Assembly: GCA_902470895.1 (NCBI GenBank)
Contig: CABRID010000032.1
Coordinates: 1 to 20,529 of the forward strand
Origin: an uncultured Collinsella sp.
Lineage (GTDB): Bacteria > Actinomycetota > Coriobacteriia > Coriobacteriales > Coriobacteriaceae
Length of the DNA stretch: 20,529 bases
Direction: 5' to 3'
Positions 7,535-16,547 of the stretch are shown one piece after another; within the stretch, counting starts at the first letter, position 1; each line of letters starts with the position of its first letter. A program made the translations under genes and the position numbers. The notes under the pieces are model-generated. The model made no database searches. It was not told the origin of the DNA and worked only from the letters and a program-made list of their open reading frames with translations.

Positions 7535-8402
7535 ACGCCTCCCTCACCTTTCCGTGCACATGTCTGATAACCGCGGCAACGTCATCGGCCGAGGCAGTTC
7601 CGTTATTAACGATAAAATTAGCGTGAACGGGCGAAACTTCCGCGCCGCCAATCGAAAAACCCTTTAATCCACAATCCTCGATAAGCTTGCCCACACTCGC
7701 ATCGGGCGGGTTGCGAAAGACCGACCCGCAGGATGCGCGACCCATGGGCTGCGTACGCTTGCGCCTCGTCAGGTACCGCTCCATGCGCTCGCGAATGTCG
7801 GCCTTGGGCGCCGGTTTAAGCTTGAGCACGCACTCGAGGATAATCTCATTGCGGGGAAGGCTACATTCGCGGTAGCCCCAAGTGATCTCGGACCCCGCAT
7901 AATGCTTGATACCGGATGCCGGGTCAAACGTTACGACATCCTCAACCAGCGAGCCAATCCACTCGGTCCGTGTGCCGGCATTCATAGATATCGCACCGCC
8001 AACCGAGCCAGGGATGCCAACGGCAAACTCAAGGCCCGAGAGGCTACGCGACAGGGCATCGTTGACCAGGCGCGCAAACATCACGCCCGCACCGACCGTC
8101 AGCGTACAACCGTCATCGGCAACAACCGTGCGCTGAAACTCACGTCCGAGCGAAATGACGGCGCCGCGATAACCGCCATCGGCAACCAGCAGATTGGAGC
8201 CCTTGCCGATGATGACCCACGGCACCTGCTCGCGATCGAGCACCGCCACGGCGCGGCGAAGGGCATGATAGCTATGGCACGTCACAAAGAGGTCGGCCTT
8301 GCCGCCGATACGATAGCTCGTATGACGCGCAAGGCGCTCGTCCTCGATCACATCCGTGTCGATCATGCCCGAGAGCGCCATGACGGCGTTAAACAGACCC
8401 AT
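7491..8402 (-). CDS. murB: UDP-N-acetylenolpyruvoylglucosamine reductase MurB
   Basis: MurB is the cytoplasmic FAD enzyme that uses NADPH to reduce UDP-GlcNAc-enolpyruvate to UDP-MurNAc. The 303-residue protein has FAD-site motifs HTSYRIGGKAD (27-37), IGKGSNLLVADGG (65-77) and VGIPGSVGGAISMNAG (128-143). The catalytic residues are Arg178 in GYRE, Ser227 in SCGSVFRNP and Glu297 in LRPEVKFLG. It starts five bases after murC with only a weak ribosome site, which suggests translational coupling to murC. Its last 14 codons, which include catalytic Glu297, overlap the start of ftsQ in another frame. murB next to murC and ftsQ is common in Gram-positive dcw clusters. Confidence 0.97.
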   Translation of the reverse strand: MGLFNAVMALSGMIDTDVIEDERLARHTSYRIGGKADLFVTCHSYHALRRAVAVLDREQVPWVIIGKGSNLLVADGGYRGAVISLGREFQRTVVADDGCTLTVGAGVMFARLVNDALSRSLSGLEFAVGIPGSVGGAISMNAGTRTEWIGSLVEDVVTFDPASGIKHYAGSEITWGYRECSLPRNEIILECVLKLKPAPKADIRERMERYLTRRKRTQPMGRASCGSVFRNPPDASVGKLIEDCGLKGFSIGGAEVSPVHANFIVNNGTASADDVAAVIRHVHGKVREAYGIELRPEVKFLGF

Positions 8403-8407
8403 TAGAC

Positions 8408-9826
8408 TTAAGCGTCTTTCTTGGCAGTCAGATACTCAATGAACTCGGGACCGACGGTCGTAACGTCACCAGCACCCATAGTGAGCAGCAGGTCGCCCTC
8501 GCCCACCATCTGCTCGAGCTCCTGATTGAGCTCAAGACGGCTGGAGCAGTACACGACCTCCTTGCCAGGATGCTTGGCGCGCACGGTATCGGCGAGCATC
8601 TTAGAGGTAACACCCGGAATGGGCATCTCGCCAGCCGAGAACACATCAATCAGCAGCAGTTTATCGGCATTGGCAAATGCATCGGCAAAGTCGTCGCACA
8701 GGGCCTGCAGACGCGAATAACGGTGCGGCTGGAACACGACGTCGACATGCTTGTAGCCCAGCGACGAAGCGGCAGCAAGCGTCGCCTTGATCTCGGTGGG
8801 GTGATGGCCGTAATCATCGACCACGGTGATGCCATCGATATCGCCCACGTGGGTAAAGCGACGGCGGACGCCCTCAAAGCTCGAGAGCGCCTTGGCGGCG
8901 GCGTCGATGTCAAGGCCCAGGACATGAGCGACGGTGAGCACCGCCGTGGCGTTGAGCATGTTGTGGCGACCGGGATTGCTCTTGATCTCCACAGCGTGCT
9001 CAGTGCCGTCCTCAAAGCGAACGATAAAGTCGCTCTGGATGCCCTTGACATCCGGGTGCATGCAGACGATGTCGTTGCTCTCGGCAAAGCCGTAGGAAAG
9101 CACGTGACGGCCCGTCGACTTGGCGAGCTCGACCAGATGCGAGTCCTCACCGCAGACGATGACGGTGCCGTCCTCGCCCACCAGGCTCATGAATTTGGCG
9201 AAAGTTGCCTCGATCTCCTCGATACCCGAGTAGTGATCGAGGTGGTCGGCCTCGACGTTGGTCACAATGACCACGTTGGGGTTCAGGAACAGGAAGGAGC
9301 TGTCGGACTCGTCGGCCTCGGCAACAAAGTAGTCGCCCGAGCCGTTCTTGCCGTTCGTGTCATAGCCCTCGACGATGCCACCGATCAAGAAGCTCGGATC
9401 CAGACCCATGCGGTCGAGCATGGTGGCGCACATCGAAGACGTGGTGGTCTTGCCATGCGTGCCGGCAACAGCGACGGTGGTGTAGCCGTGGCCCAAAGCA
9501 GAGAGCATCTTAGCACGGGGCCACACGGGAATACCAAGCTCGCGAGCGCGCACGAGTTCAGGGTTGGACTCCGGAATAGCGGTGGAGACAACAACCACGT
9601 CGGGCTTGACCTCGTCGATCGTGGCGGCCTCATGGCCCACATGCACCTTCACACCAGCGCGGGTAAGCTGGCGGATATAACGTGACGTCTTAAGGTCGGA
9701 GCCGGTAACGGCATAACCGCGCTCGTGCAGAACGAGGGCGATGCCGCTCATGCCGGTGCCGCCGATACCGATAAAGTGGGCGCTCTTAAACTCGGGCGCG
9801 GAGGTTGCAGTCTGGGAATCAGCCAT
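8408..9826 (-). CDS. murC: UDP-N-acetylmuramate--L-alanine ligase MurC
   Basis: MurC is the first Mur ligase, using ATP to join L-Ala to UDP-MurNAc in the cytoplasm. The 472-residue protein shows the N-terminal dinucleotide-like FIGIGGTGMSGIA at about 18-30, the ATP P-loop AGTHGKTT at 121-128, EADESDSSF in the central domain, NVEADHLDHY, and DDYGHHPTEI in the C-terminal domain, all typical of MurC. I prefer the ATG at 9826, with AAGGAG about 11 bases upstream. A GTG at 9853 would add nine residues but has no ribosome site. A 97-base gap separates it from murG, in which I see no convincing promoter or terminator. Confidence 0.97.
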   Translation of the reverse strand: MADSQTATSAPEFKSAHFIGIGGTGMSGIALVLHERGYAVTGSDLKTSRYIRQLTRAGVKVHVGHEAATIDEVKPDVVVVSTAIPESNPELVRARELGIPVWPRAKMLSALGHGYTTVAVAGTHGKTTTSSMCATMLDRMGLDPSFLIGGIVEGYDTNGKNGSGDYFVAEADESDSSFLFLNPNVVIVTNVEADHLDHYSGIEEIEATFAKFMSLVGEDGTVIVCGEDSHLVELAKSTGRHVLSYGFAESNDIVCMHPDVKGIQSDFIVRFEDGTEHAVEIKSNPGRHNMLNATAVLTVAHVLGLDIDAAAKALSSFEGVRRRFTHVGDIDGITVVDDYGHHPTEIKATLAAASSLGYKHVDVVFQPHRYSRLQALCDDFADAFANADKLLLIDVFSAGEMPIPGVTSKMLADTVRAKHPGKEVVYCSSRLELNQELEQMVGEGDLLLTMGAGDVTTVGPEFIEYLTAKKDA

Positions 9827-9923
9827 GTGCTCGTGTACTCCTTGCGTAAACACTGCCTGTAACCCGTTAACTGTACCGCACCTACCGCATCAGCGCGAGG
9901 GCGACCGACGATATCCCGTCTAA

Positions 9924-11039
9924 CTAACGCAAACCCTCTACCGCATCCGCCAGAAGAGCGGCGGCCCTATCCTGGGCCAGACCACGCGCCGCCTGACGCA
10001 TGGCGTCGCGCGCCGCCGCGTCATCGACCAGGTGCAGCAGTTCATCGGCAAAGGCAGAACCGTCGATATCGGCATCGGCGCAGAGCACGCCGGCCCCAGC
10101 GTCGACCAGATAACGGGCATTGGTGGTTTGGTGGTCGGCCGTCGCATGCGGGTACGGCACGAGCACCGAAGGCACGGCGAGTGCAGCGATCTCGGCCACG
10201 CTCGATGCGCCCGAACGCGAGAGCACCAAATCGGCAGCAGCCAGCATATCGCCCATGTTGTCGATGTAAGGCTGGACGCGGTAACGCTTCGCCTCCTCGG
10301 GCGTCAGCGCCAAAGCGCGCTCGGTCTCCTCAAAGCCGTCGGCACCCGTCGAATGCAACACATAGAGGTTCTTGCGCGAAAGCAGCTCGTTTTTGAGCGA
10401 AGCCACACGCTCGTTGAGGTGCTGGGCGCCAAGTGAACCGCCAAAGACGAGCAGCAGCGTAGCGTCCTCGGGAACGCCAAGTGCCTTGCGGCCGCGAGCG
10501 CGATCGCCCTCGATCACCGAGCGACGTACGGGGTTGCCGGTCATGAGCACGTGGTCAGGGTCACCTTCGCGCTCAAAGACCGAACGCGCTGCCGGCACCG
10601 AGATGCACACGCGGGCGGCGTGGGAGTTCATCATCTTGTTGGCCAGGCCCGGAACAGAGTTCTGCTCATGCAGCAGATACGGAACGCCCGCGCCCTTGCA
10701 CCACCCCAGCAGCGGAACCTCGACATAGGCACCAAAACCAATGGCGGCATCGGGCTTGCCGACCTTTGAGAAATGACTGGCGAGCGCACGCTTGGCTTTG
10801 TTGACACGCCACAGCGAGGTCAGCGCCGTCCAAGGACGGGAGCGGTCGAAGCCCGTGACCGTAATGGGCACAAAATCAAACCCAGCCTCGGGGACCAGAC
10901 GACCCTCGAGCTTGCGCGACTGGCCCACGAACACAACGTGGTGGCCACGGTCACGCAGCTCTTCGGCCAAGGCGAGCGCGGGGTTGATGTGCCCGGCCGT
11001 GCCGCCGGCTGCAATAGCAACGGTCATTTTATCGGTCAT
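9924..11039 (-). CDS. murG: Lipid II synthase MurG (UDP-GlcNAc transferase)
   Basis: MurG is a membrane-associated GT-B glycosyltransferase that adds GlcNAc to lipid I to make lipid II. The 371-residue protein has the N-terminal glycine-rich GGTAGHINPALALAEEL (12-28), HEQNSVPGLANK, the second glycine-rich motif GGSLGAQHLN, and the donor-binding SRSGASSVAEIAALAVPSVL with PYPHATADHQTTNA. I chose the ATG at 11039, with AAGGGA at good spacing. It overlaps the end of ftsW by 11 bases, so ftsW and murG are probably translationally coupled. Other in-frame starts are a GTG at 11057 and an ATG at 11027. Confidence 0.97.
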   Translation of the reverse strand: MTDKMTVAIAAGGTAGHINPALALAEELRDRGHHVVFVGQSRKLEGRLVPEAGFDFVPITVTGFDRSRPWTALTSLWRVNKAKRALASHFSKVGKPDAAIGFGAYVEVPLLGWCKGAGVPYLLHEQNSVPGLANKMMNSHAARVCISVPAARSVFEREGDPDHVLMTGNPVRRSVIEGDRARGRKALGVPEDATLLLVFGGSLGAQHLNERVASLKNELLSRKNLYVLHSTGADGFEETERALALTPEEAKRYRVQPYIDNMGDMLAAADLVLSRSGASSVAEIAALAVPSVLVPYPHATADHQTTNARYLVDAGAGVLCADADIDGSAFADELLHLVDDAAARDAMRQAARGLAQDRAAALLADAVEGLR

Positions 11040-12549
11040 GATAGTCCCTTCGTACACGCGGTCCCTGGTCGTCGGTACGCAGACGCGCCGACGGGTCCGA
11101 GTTCAAATCGATTCGATTATATCCGCCGCCCGCGTTGCGAGGGCTGGGGCGCTGAGGACGACCTTGCGGCGCCGTTCGCTGACGCGGGCGGGCTGCCGGC
11201 TCGGTCGCAGAGCCATCCAGGACGGTAAAACCGTTACGCGAAGATCGCTCGCCGCGCACGTGGGGCACGCCGGCGGTACTCTCATCCATAACGGCAAAGC
11301 TCTCGCGGCGGCGGTCATACTCATCGCGGCGGGCGCTCTCGTACGAAACGCGCAGGATCAACCCGGCAAGCATGAGCGACACAATAATCGACGAACCGCC
11401 GTAGCTAATAAACGGCAACGGTTTGCCCGTCATGGGAAACACGTTGAGGATGCCCAGCGCGTTAATCAAAAACTGCACTGCGAGAATGACCGCGGAGCCA
11501 GACGCCATAAGCGCGCCCCGGCGATCGGTCGCCTGCTCGGCAATGCGAAACGCCGAGTAGATCAGCATCGCAAACACCAAGAAGAACAGCACGGTTCCGA
11601 CAAAACCGACTTCCTCGCCAATGATGGCCAGGATGTAGTCATTGTGCGCCTCGGGCAGATACGAGTACTTCATGGTTGAGTTGCCGATGCCACGGCCGAA
11701 CAGACCGCCCGAGGCAAAGGCCATGATGGCAAGCGTGGCCTGATAGCCGTCACCATACTCGTCGGCCCAAGGGTTCAAGGCAACCTGAATACGCACCATA
11801 CGGTACGGCTCTGCGACAAGCGCAATCACGATCACGAGAATGCCGAAGATTAGCACGCCGATGATAAATCTGGGGTCGAGACCCGCAAACAACGCCATGC
11901 ACATGAGGGTCAACAGGATGATCAGGACAGTACCGAAATCGGGCTGGATAAAGATCAGAAAGAGCGAAATGCCCAGGTAGATGCCCATCTTGCGAAGGAA
12001 TTCGTTGATGTTGCCACCGGGCGAAAAGAAGCGATCAAGCATGATTGCCGAATACGCAATGGCAAATGGCTTTAAAAACTCGGAAGGCTGGAACTGAATA
12101 CCGGCGATGTTAAGCCAGCGCGTGGCGCCACGGCTGCCGCTGCCCACCAAGAACACCAGAAACAGTAGCCCTATCATGCCTATGAGGAAGATCCTGAGCA
12201 CATCCTCCCCAAACCAGCTGTCCGGCAAAACGCGCACGATGGCAATCAGCGCCAGAACACCGACCACGGCAAACGCGGCCTGTCGACCCAGAAAAAACGT
12301 CGCCGAGCCATTCTCGTGCAGCGCCTCGACCGAAGACGCCGAGTACACCATCAGCAGGCCAAAGCATACCAAGGTAAACAAGCAGGCCATGAATATCAAA
12401 CGGGGGCGCATGATACGGGCGGGAACGCCGGCAATATAGCGTTCGCTAAACGACTGCCCGCCGCGGCTGGAACGCGGTGTGCTGCGCCGTGAGGAAGCAC
12501 GGTCCGAGTCGGGCCTCCTCATACCTTGTCGGGGGCTCTCCTCTCTCAC
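11029..12549 (-). CDS. ftsW: Septal peptidoglycan glycosyltransferase FtsW (SEDS family)
   Basis: FtsW polymerises lipid II into glycan strands at the septum, paired with the transpeptidase FtsI. The 506-residue protein has a basic N-terminal tail of about 48 residues, about ten membrane spans between roughly 50 and 400, and a hydrophilic C-terminal tail of about 105 residues. Conserved SEDS motifs are GATRWLNI, QPSEFLK, QPDFGT, YLPEAHNDYILAIIGEE and MTGKPLPFISYGGSS. The GTG at 12549 has AGGGG about six bases upstream and lies eight bases after murD; an ATG at 12522 is the alternative. The C-terminal tail has two similar segments, SFAVMDESTA at 417-426 and GFTVLDGSAT at 440-449. MurJ-type flippases look quite different. 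Confidence 0.95.
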   Translation of the reverse strand: MREESPRQGMRRPDSDRASSRRSTPRSSRGGQSFSERYIAGVPARIMRPRLIFMACLFTLVCFGLLMVYSASSVEALHENGSATFFLGRQAAFAVVGVLALIAIVRVLPDSWFGEDVLRIFLIGMIGLLFLVFLVGSGSRGATRWLNIAGIQFQPSEFLKPFAIAYSAIMLDRFFSPGGNINEFLRKMGIYLGISLFLIFIQPDFGTVLIILLTLMCMALFAGLDPRFIIGVLIFGILVIVIALVAEPYRMVRIQVALNPWADEYGDGYQATLAIMAFASGGLFGRGIGNSTMKYSYLPEAHNDYILAIIGEEVGFVGTVLFFLVFAMLIYSAFRIAEQATDRRGALMASGSAVILAVQFLINALGILNVFPMTGKPLPFISYGGSSIIVSLMLAGLILRVSYESARRDEYDRRRESFAVMDESTAGVPHVRGERSSRNGFTVLDGSATEPAARPRQRTAPQGRPQRPSPRNAGGGYNRIDLNSDPSARLRTDDQGPRVRRDYHDR

Positions 12550-12557
12550 CGCAACCC

Positions 12558-13964
12558 CTATTCCATTTGTGATTTCGCTGCAGCGGCAAGCTGGGCCACG
12601 TAGTCCTTAAACACGCGGCCGCGCTCCTCATAGCCCGAGAACTCATCGAACGAAGAGCAGGCAGGAGAAAGTAAGATCACGTCACCACGGCTCGACAGCG
12701 AACGGGCGACGTCCACGGCGTCGCGTAGGTCATCCGCCTGGGCGATATCCACATCGCCATCGACATCGGCCTCGTCCATAGCGGCGGTGAAGCGCTCGCG
12801 CGCATCGCCAAAGCAGACGACCGAGCGCACGTTGTCCATAACGACGCGCGCGAAGTCCGTGAGCGGCGTGCCCTTATCGTGGCCGCCGAGCAGCAAGATC
12901 ACGTCGTCATCGGGAAATGCCGTCAGTGCCTTCTCGACCGCATCGGTGTTGGTCGCCTTGGAATCGTTGACGTAGCGCACGCCGTCAATCTCGCCACACG
13001 GCTCCACGCGGTGCTCGAGCGGCTGGAACGAGGCAAGACCGCGGCAGACACCATCGACATCGGCACCGACCGCCAAGGCAGCCGTGGCGGCGCACAGGGC
13101 ATTGATAACATTGTGATGGCCCGAGATCTTGAGCTCGGATGTAGCGATGAGCGGGGTCTCGACGCCCTTCAGGCGCACGACCATCTTGCCGTCGCGCACA
13201 AAGGCGGCATCCTCGCCCTCAGGCTCGTCAAAGGCAACCTTGCAGATGCGACGACCCGGCGTGTAGATGTACTCATCGAACTCGTGAATGCCGGCGTCTT
13301 CGACGTCGACAACCGCCAGATCGTCATCGACCATATTGTCAAACAGTTTGATCTTGGCAAGCGCGTAGTTCTTATGGCTCTTATGCCAGCCCAAGTGGTC
13401 GGGAGTGATGTTGAGCAGCACCGCCACGCGGGGGTGGAGCTCGGTTGTCGTAGCAATCTGATAGCTCGAGAGCTCAGCTACAAACCACTCGTTGTGGGCT
13501 CGGCCGTCAATCTCGTTGACCGGCGGCTCGCCGATGTTGCCGACAGCAACGCTGGCCTCGCCGGCAGCCTTAAGCAGATAATCAGCCAGCGACGTGGTGG
13601 TCGTCTTGCCGTTGGTGCCCGTGATGGCAATCCAGTTAACGGGCGACAGGCGATAGGCAAACTCGGGCTCACCCATAATCTGGGCGGCATGCTCGCGCCC
13701 GGCCTTAAAGAAGCCCGAGAACTCCGAGATGCCCGGGCACGTCACGCATACGTCATAGGCGCCCTCGACCTGTTCGGTCCCATAGACAAACGACGCACCA
13801 GCAGCCTCGAGCGCACGCGTGGCGTCATTGGGCTCAGAGGTGCCACCGCCATACACGGTAACGGCACTTACGCGCTCGGGATGTGCCAGCGCCCAGCGGG
13901 CGACATCGAGACCGGATTTGCCCTGACCCAAAACGAGCAGGCTAAAGACATCAGCAAGAGACAT
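12558..13964 (-). CDS. murD: UDP-N-acetylmuramoylalanine--D-glutamate ligase MurD
   Basis: MurD adds D-Glu to UDP-MurNAc-L-Ala using ATP. The 468-residue protein begins with VLGQGKSGLDVARW (11-24), the MurD-type substrate-binding fold. It carries the ATP P-loop ITGTNGKTTTT at 114-124, ELSSYQIATT, NITPDHLGWH with a following lysine-rich stretch that holds the likely carbamylated lysine, NDSKATNTDA, LLLGGHDKGTP and LSPACSSFDEF. These motifs, especially NDSKATN and SPACSSFDEF, separate it from MurC, MurE and MurF. It starts nine bases after mraY with a weak ribosome site, which suggests coupling to mraY. Confidence 0.97.
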   Translation of the reverse strand: MSLADVFSLLVLGQGKSGLDVARWALAHPERVSAVTVYGGGTSEPNDATRALEAAGASFVYGTEQVEGAYDVCVTCPGISEFSGFFKAGREHAAQIMGEPEFAYRLSPVNWIAITGTNGKTTTTSLADYLLKAAGEASVAVGNIGEPPVNEIDGRAHNEWFVAELSSYQIATTTELHPRVAVLLNITPDHLGWHKSHKNYALAKIKLFDNMVDDDLAVVDVEDAGIHEFDEYIYTPGRRICKVAFDEPEGEDAAFVRDGKMVVRLKGVETPLIATSELKISGHHNVINALCAATAALAVGADVDGVCRGLASFQPLEHRVEPCGEIDGVRYVNDSKATNTDAVEKALTAFPDDDVILLLGGHDKGTPLTDFARVVMDNVRSVVCFGDARERFTAAMDEADVDGDVDIAQADDLRDAVDVARSLSSRGDVILLSPACSSFDEFSGYEERGRVFKDYVAQLAAAAKSQME

Positions 13965-13973
13965 GAAAGACCA

Positions 13974-14993
13974 CTATCCCAACTGGAAGAACAGAGCAAG
14001 GCCAACGGCACCAAAGGCCGCAGCGATAATCCAAAAACGGATGACGACCTTGGTCTCGGCCCAACCCTTCTTTTCGAAATGATGATGGATGGGCGCCATA
14101 AGGAAGACGCGCTTGTGCGTAAAGTGGAAGTAGACAACCTGAATCATGACCGACAGGGTCTCAACGATAAACAGGCCACCGATGATGAGGGAGACGACCT
14201 CGGTGTTGGTCATGATGGACGTGCAGGCAAACGCGGCGCCCAGGGCAAGCGAGCCGGTATCGCCCATAAAGATGCTCGCCGGATAGCAGTTGAACCACAG
14301 AAAGCCCAAGCAGGCACCGGCACACGCGGTGCAGAAGATGGACAGGTTCACGTCTCCGTGCAAAAACGCCATGGCGGCCATGGCGAGCATGGCGATCATG
14401 GAGGTGCCGCCAGCAAGACCGTCAAGGCCATCGGTCAGGTTCACGGCATTAGAAAGACCGGCGATCATCAGCCAGCAAAAGACAATGTAGAGCCACGGGA
14501 ACGAAAGGCCGCAGATGGTGGTCGAAAGAACACCGAGGTCAATCGTCAGGCCGCCGGGAAAACGAATCTCGGGGGCGACGCCGCACCAGTTGACGGCAAG
14601 TACCGTAAAGGTGACACAGATAATGGTTAGGCCGATCATCTTGGCATGGGGCGTCAGGCCGAGCGAGCGCCCATGCGTAACGGAGGTCAGGTCGTCGATC
14701 AGGCCCAGCACGCCGGTCGCCAGCGTGGCGAGCAGCACGAGTACGAGCTCGGTGGTGAGCTTGCCCATCAGCAGGCAGGTCAGCGAGATCGCGACGAGGA
14801 TGACAACGCCACCCATGGTGGGCGTTCCCTGCTTAACCAAATGACGCTTGGGGCCGTCGGCACGAACCTGCTGGCCGATACCCTCGACCTTCAGCAGCTT
14901 GATCCACCACGGCATGAGCAGCAGCGCAATGGCGGCGGCGATGCCAAGCCCCAAAAAAGCCTGATACGTTGGATACGAGGGATTTCCGAACAT
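13974..14993 (-). CDS. mraY: Phospho-MurNAc-pentapeptide transferase MraY
   Basis: MraY is the integral membrane enzyme that moves phospho-MurNAc-pentapeptide from UDP to undecaprenyl phosphate, making lipid I. The 339-residue protein shows HLVKQGTPTMGG at 51-62, the Asp pair Asp100-Asp101 in LIDDLTSV, NLTDGLDGLAGG at 185-196, GDTGSLALG at 244-252 with the conserved catalytic Asp245, and the histidine motif APIHHHFEKKGWAE at about 300-313. About ten hydrophobic spans are visible. The ATG at 14993 lies three bases after the murF stop, so the two genes are tightly linked. Confidence 0.98.
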   Translation of the reverse strand: MFGNPSYPTYQAFLGLGIAAAIALLLMPWWIKLLKVEGIGQQVRADGPKRHLVKQGTPTMGGVVILVAISLTCLLMGKLTTELVLVLLATLATGVLGLIDDLTSVTHGRSLGLTPHAKMIGLTIICVTFTVLAVNWCGVAPEIRFPGGLTIDLGVLSTTICGLSFPWLYIVFCWLMIAGLSNAVNLTDGLDGLAGGTSMIAMLAMAAMAFLHGDVNLSIFCTACAGACLGFLWFNCYPASIFMGDTGSLALGAAFACTSIMTNTEVVSLIIGGLFIVETLSVMIQVVYFHFTHKRVFLMAPIHHHFEKKGWAETKVVIRFWIIAAAFGAVGLALFFQLG

Positions 14994-14996
14994 GGG

Positions 14997-16421
14997 CTAG
15001 CACACACCTTCCACAAAGCGGTCGAGCTCAACAAAGCGGGAACCCTTGACCAGTACAACATCATGTTTTTCAAGCGCGCCGCCCATGCGGTCGAGCACCT
15101 GCTGATAATCGGAGAACACCTGGATGCGGTCCTCGTCCATGCCCATCATGCGCGCGGCATCGGCCATAAGCTGGGCCAGCTCACCACCCACGCACGCCAG
15201 CATGTCGAGCTTCTTGGCGGCGGCATAGGCGCCCACGAGCTCATGCATGCGAGGAGCCTCATCGCCCATCTCGCCCATCTCGCCCAGGATCGCCATACGA
15301 GACCCCGTGCACGAAAGCGAGCACAGCAGATCGAGGCCAGCAGCCATGGATTCGGCACTGGCGTTATAGGAATCGTCGATGACGCGGGCGCCGCTCTTGG
15401 CGCGCTTGATCTCCTGGCGGTGACCGGTGATCGTGAGGCCTCTAAAGGCAGCATCGATCTGCTCGGGCGTCACGCCCAGGCGATAGGCAACTGCGGCGGC
15501 CTTAACGGCATTTGGGACGGACTGCACGCCGGGGATGGCAAGCATGGTATCGATCGTCTCACCCTGGCCAAAATCGAGCGTAAAGACCGGACGGCCTTCG
15601 TCATCAACACGAATGTCGCGGGCGCGGACCTCATCATCGTCCGAGACGCCGGCCAGCATCACGTCGATACCAGCAGGCTGGGCGAACGTATCGCGAATGA
15701 ACGGTGTAAAGTCGTCCTCGCCGCCCAAAACCAGCAACGGCAAGAAGTCGCCGGCGGCGCACATACCCTGGACAATCTCGGCCTTAGCGCGGGCGATGTT
15801 CTCGCGGCTGCCCAAAATGCCGATGTGAGAGGTACCAATCTTGCTCACGATGGCAAGGTTGGGATTGGCGGACTGGGACAGGCGCTCAATCTCGTGGAAA
15901 TGGTTCATACCCATCTCGAGCACCAGGACCTCGGTATCGGCCGGAGCGGAAAGCACCGTGAGCGGCATGCCGATCAGGTTATTGAAATTGCCCTTGGTGG
16001 CCCAGACACGATAGCGCTTGGCGAGCACGGCGGCGAGCACGTCCTTGGTCGTCGTCTTGCCGATGGAACCGGTAATGCCAACGACCAGGCAGCCAAGCTC
16101 CAGGCGATACGTGTGCGCCAAACGCAGCAGAAACTCCTCGGGATCATCGGTCAGCAGGATGGCGCACCCCTTGTCCTGCGCCAGCGAGACCAGCTCGGCC
16201 TCGGGCTCACGCGTCATCACGACGGCGCCGGCACCCGACTGGACGGCACGGGAAGCAAAATCATTGCCGTCGACGTTTTCACCGGGAAAGGCGACGAAAA
16301 TCGTCCCTTCCTCGACCTGGCGCGAGTCGATAACGCACCCGCGGCATACCCGATCGGCTTCTCCCGTCACGGTTCGGGCCCCTGTTGCGGCCGCGAGGTT
16401 GTTGACGGCGATCTCTATCAT
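14997..16421 (-). CDS. murF: UDP-MurNAc-tripeptide--D-Ala-D-Ala ligase MurF
   Basis: MurF adds the D-Ala-D-Ala dipeptide and completes UDP-MurNAc-pentapeptide. The 474-residue protein has the N-terminal MurF domain motif VIDSRQVEEGTIFVAFPGEN (30-49), the ATP P-loop GITGSIGKTTTKDVL from 115, KGNFNNLIGMPLTVL, EMGMNHFHEIERLS, and DDSYNASAESM in the C-terminal half. The NFNN-x-G-x-P and DSYNA motifs are diagnostic of MurF and exclude MurE. Some 126 non-coding bases separate it from ftsI, where murE usually sits. The ATG has GGGGAG about eight bases upstream. Confidence 0.97.
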   Translation of the reverse strand: MIEIAVNNLAAATGARTVTGEADRVCRGCVIDSRQVEEGTIFVAFPGENVDGNDFASRAVQSGAGAVVMTREPEAELVSLAQDKGCAILLTDDPEEFLLRLAHTYRLELGCLVVGITGSIGKTTTKDVLAAVLAKRYRVWATKGNFNNLIGMPLTVLSAPADTEVLVLEMGMNHFHEIERLSQSANPNLAIVSKIGTSHIGILGSRENIARAKAEIVQGMCAAGDFLPLLVLGGEDDFTPFIRDTFAQPAGIDVMLAGVSDDDEVRARDIRVDDEGRPVFTLDFGQGETIDTMLAIPGVQSVPNAVKAAAVAYRLGVTPEQIDAAFRGLTITGHRQEIKRAKSGARVIDDSYNASAESMAAGLDLLCSLSCTGSRMAILGEMGEMGDEAPRMHELVGAYAAAKKLDMLACVGGELAQLMADAARMMGMDEDRIQVFSDYQQVLDRMGGALEKHDVVLVKGSRFVELDRFVEGVC

Positions 16422-16458
16422 TGCAGCTCCCCTGTAAACCTAATAATGCTATCGGCGT

Positions 16459-16499
16459 ATTGTATCCCAGCGCCGCACATGCGTGGTGCAGGGCATGTG
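16459..16499 (-). promoter_or_regulatory. Inverted repeat and possible promoter in the ftsI-murF gap
   Basis: The gap at 16422-16547 holds a perfect seven-base inverted repeat, CACATGC at 16476-16482 and GCATGTG at 16493-16499, with a ten-base spacer. On the minus strand a TACAAT hexamer (16464-16459) follows 11 bases later, about 38 bases before the murF ATG, which suits a -10 box. I see no good -35. The repeat could be an operator over an internal promoter for murF and the genes after it. It lacks a T-run, so it is not an intrinsic terminator. Confidence 0.28.
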
Positions 16500-16547
16500 A
16501 ACACCCTCATATGGGACAACAAACCACGCCCCAAAGATTGTAACCCC

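Noticed and set aside
9827..9923. Possible promoter in the murG-murC gap
   Set aside because: A TACAGT hexamer is present, but no -35 match lies at a workable distance, so I do not call it.
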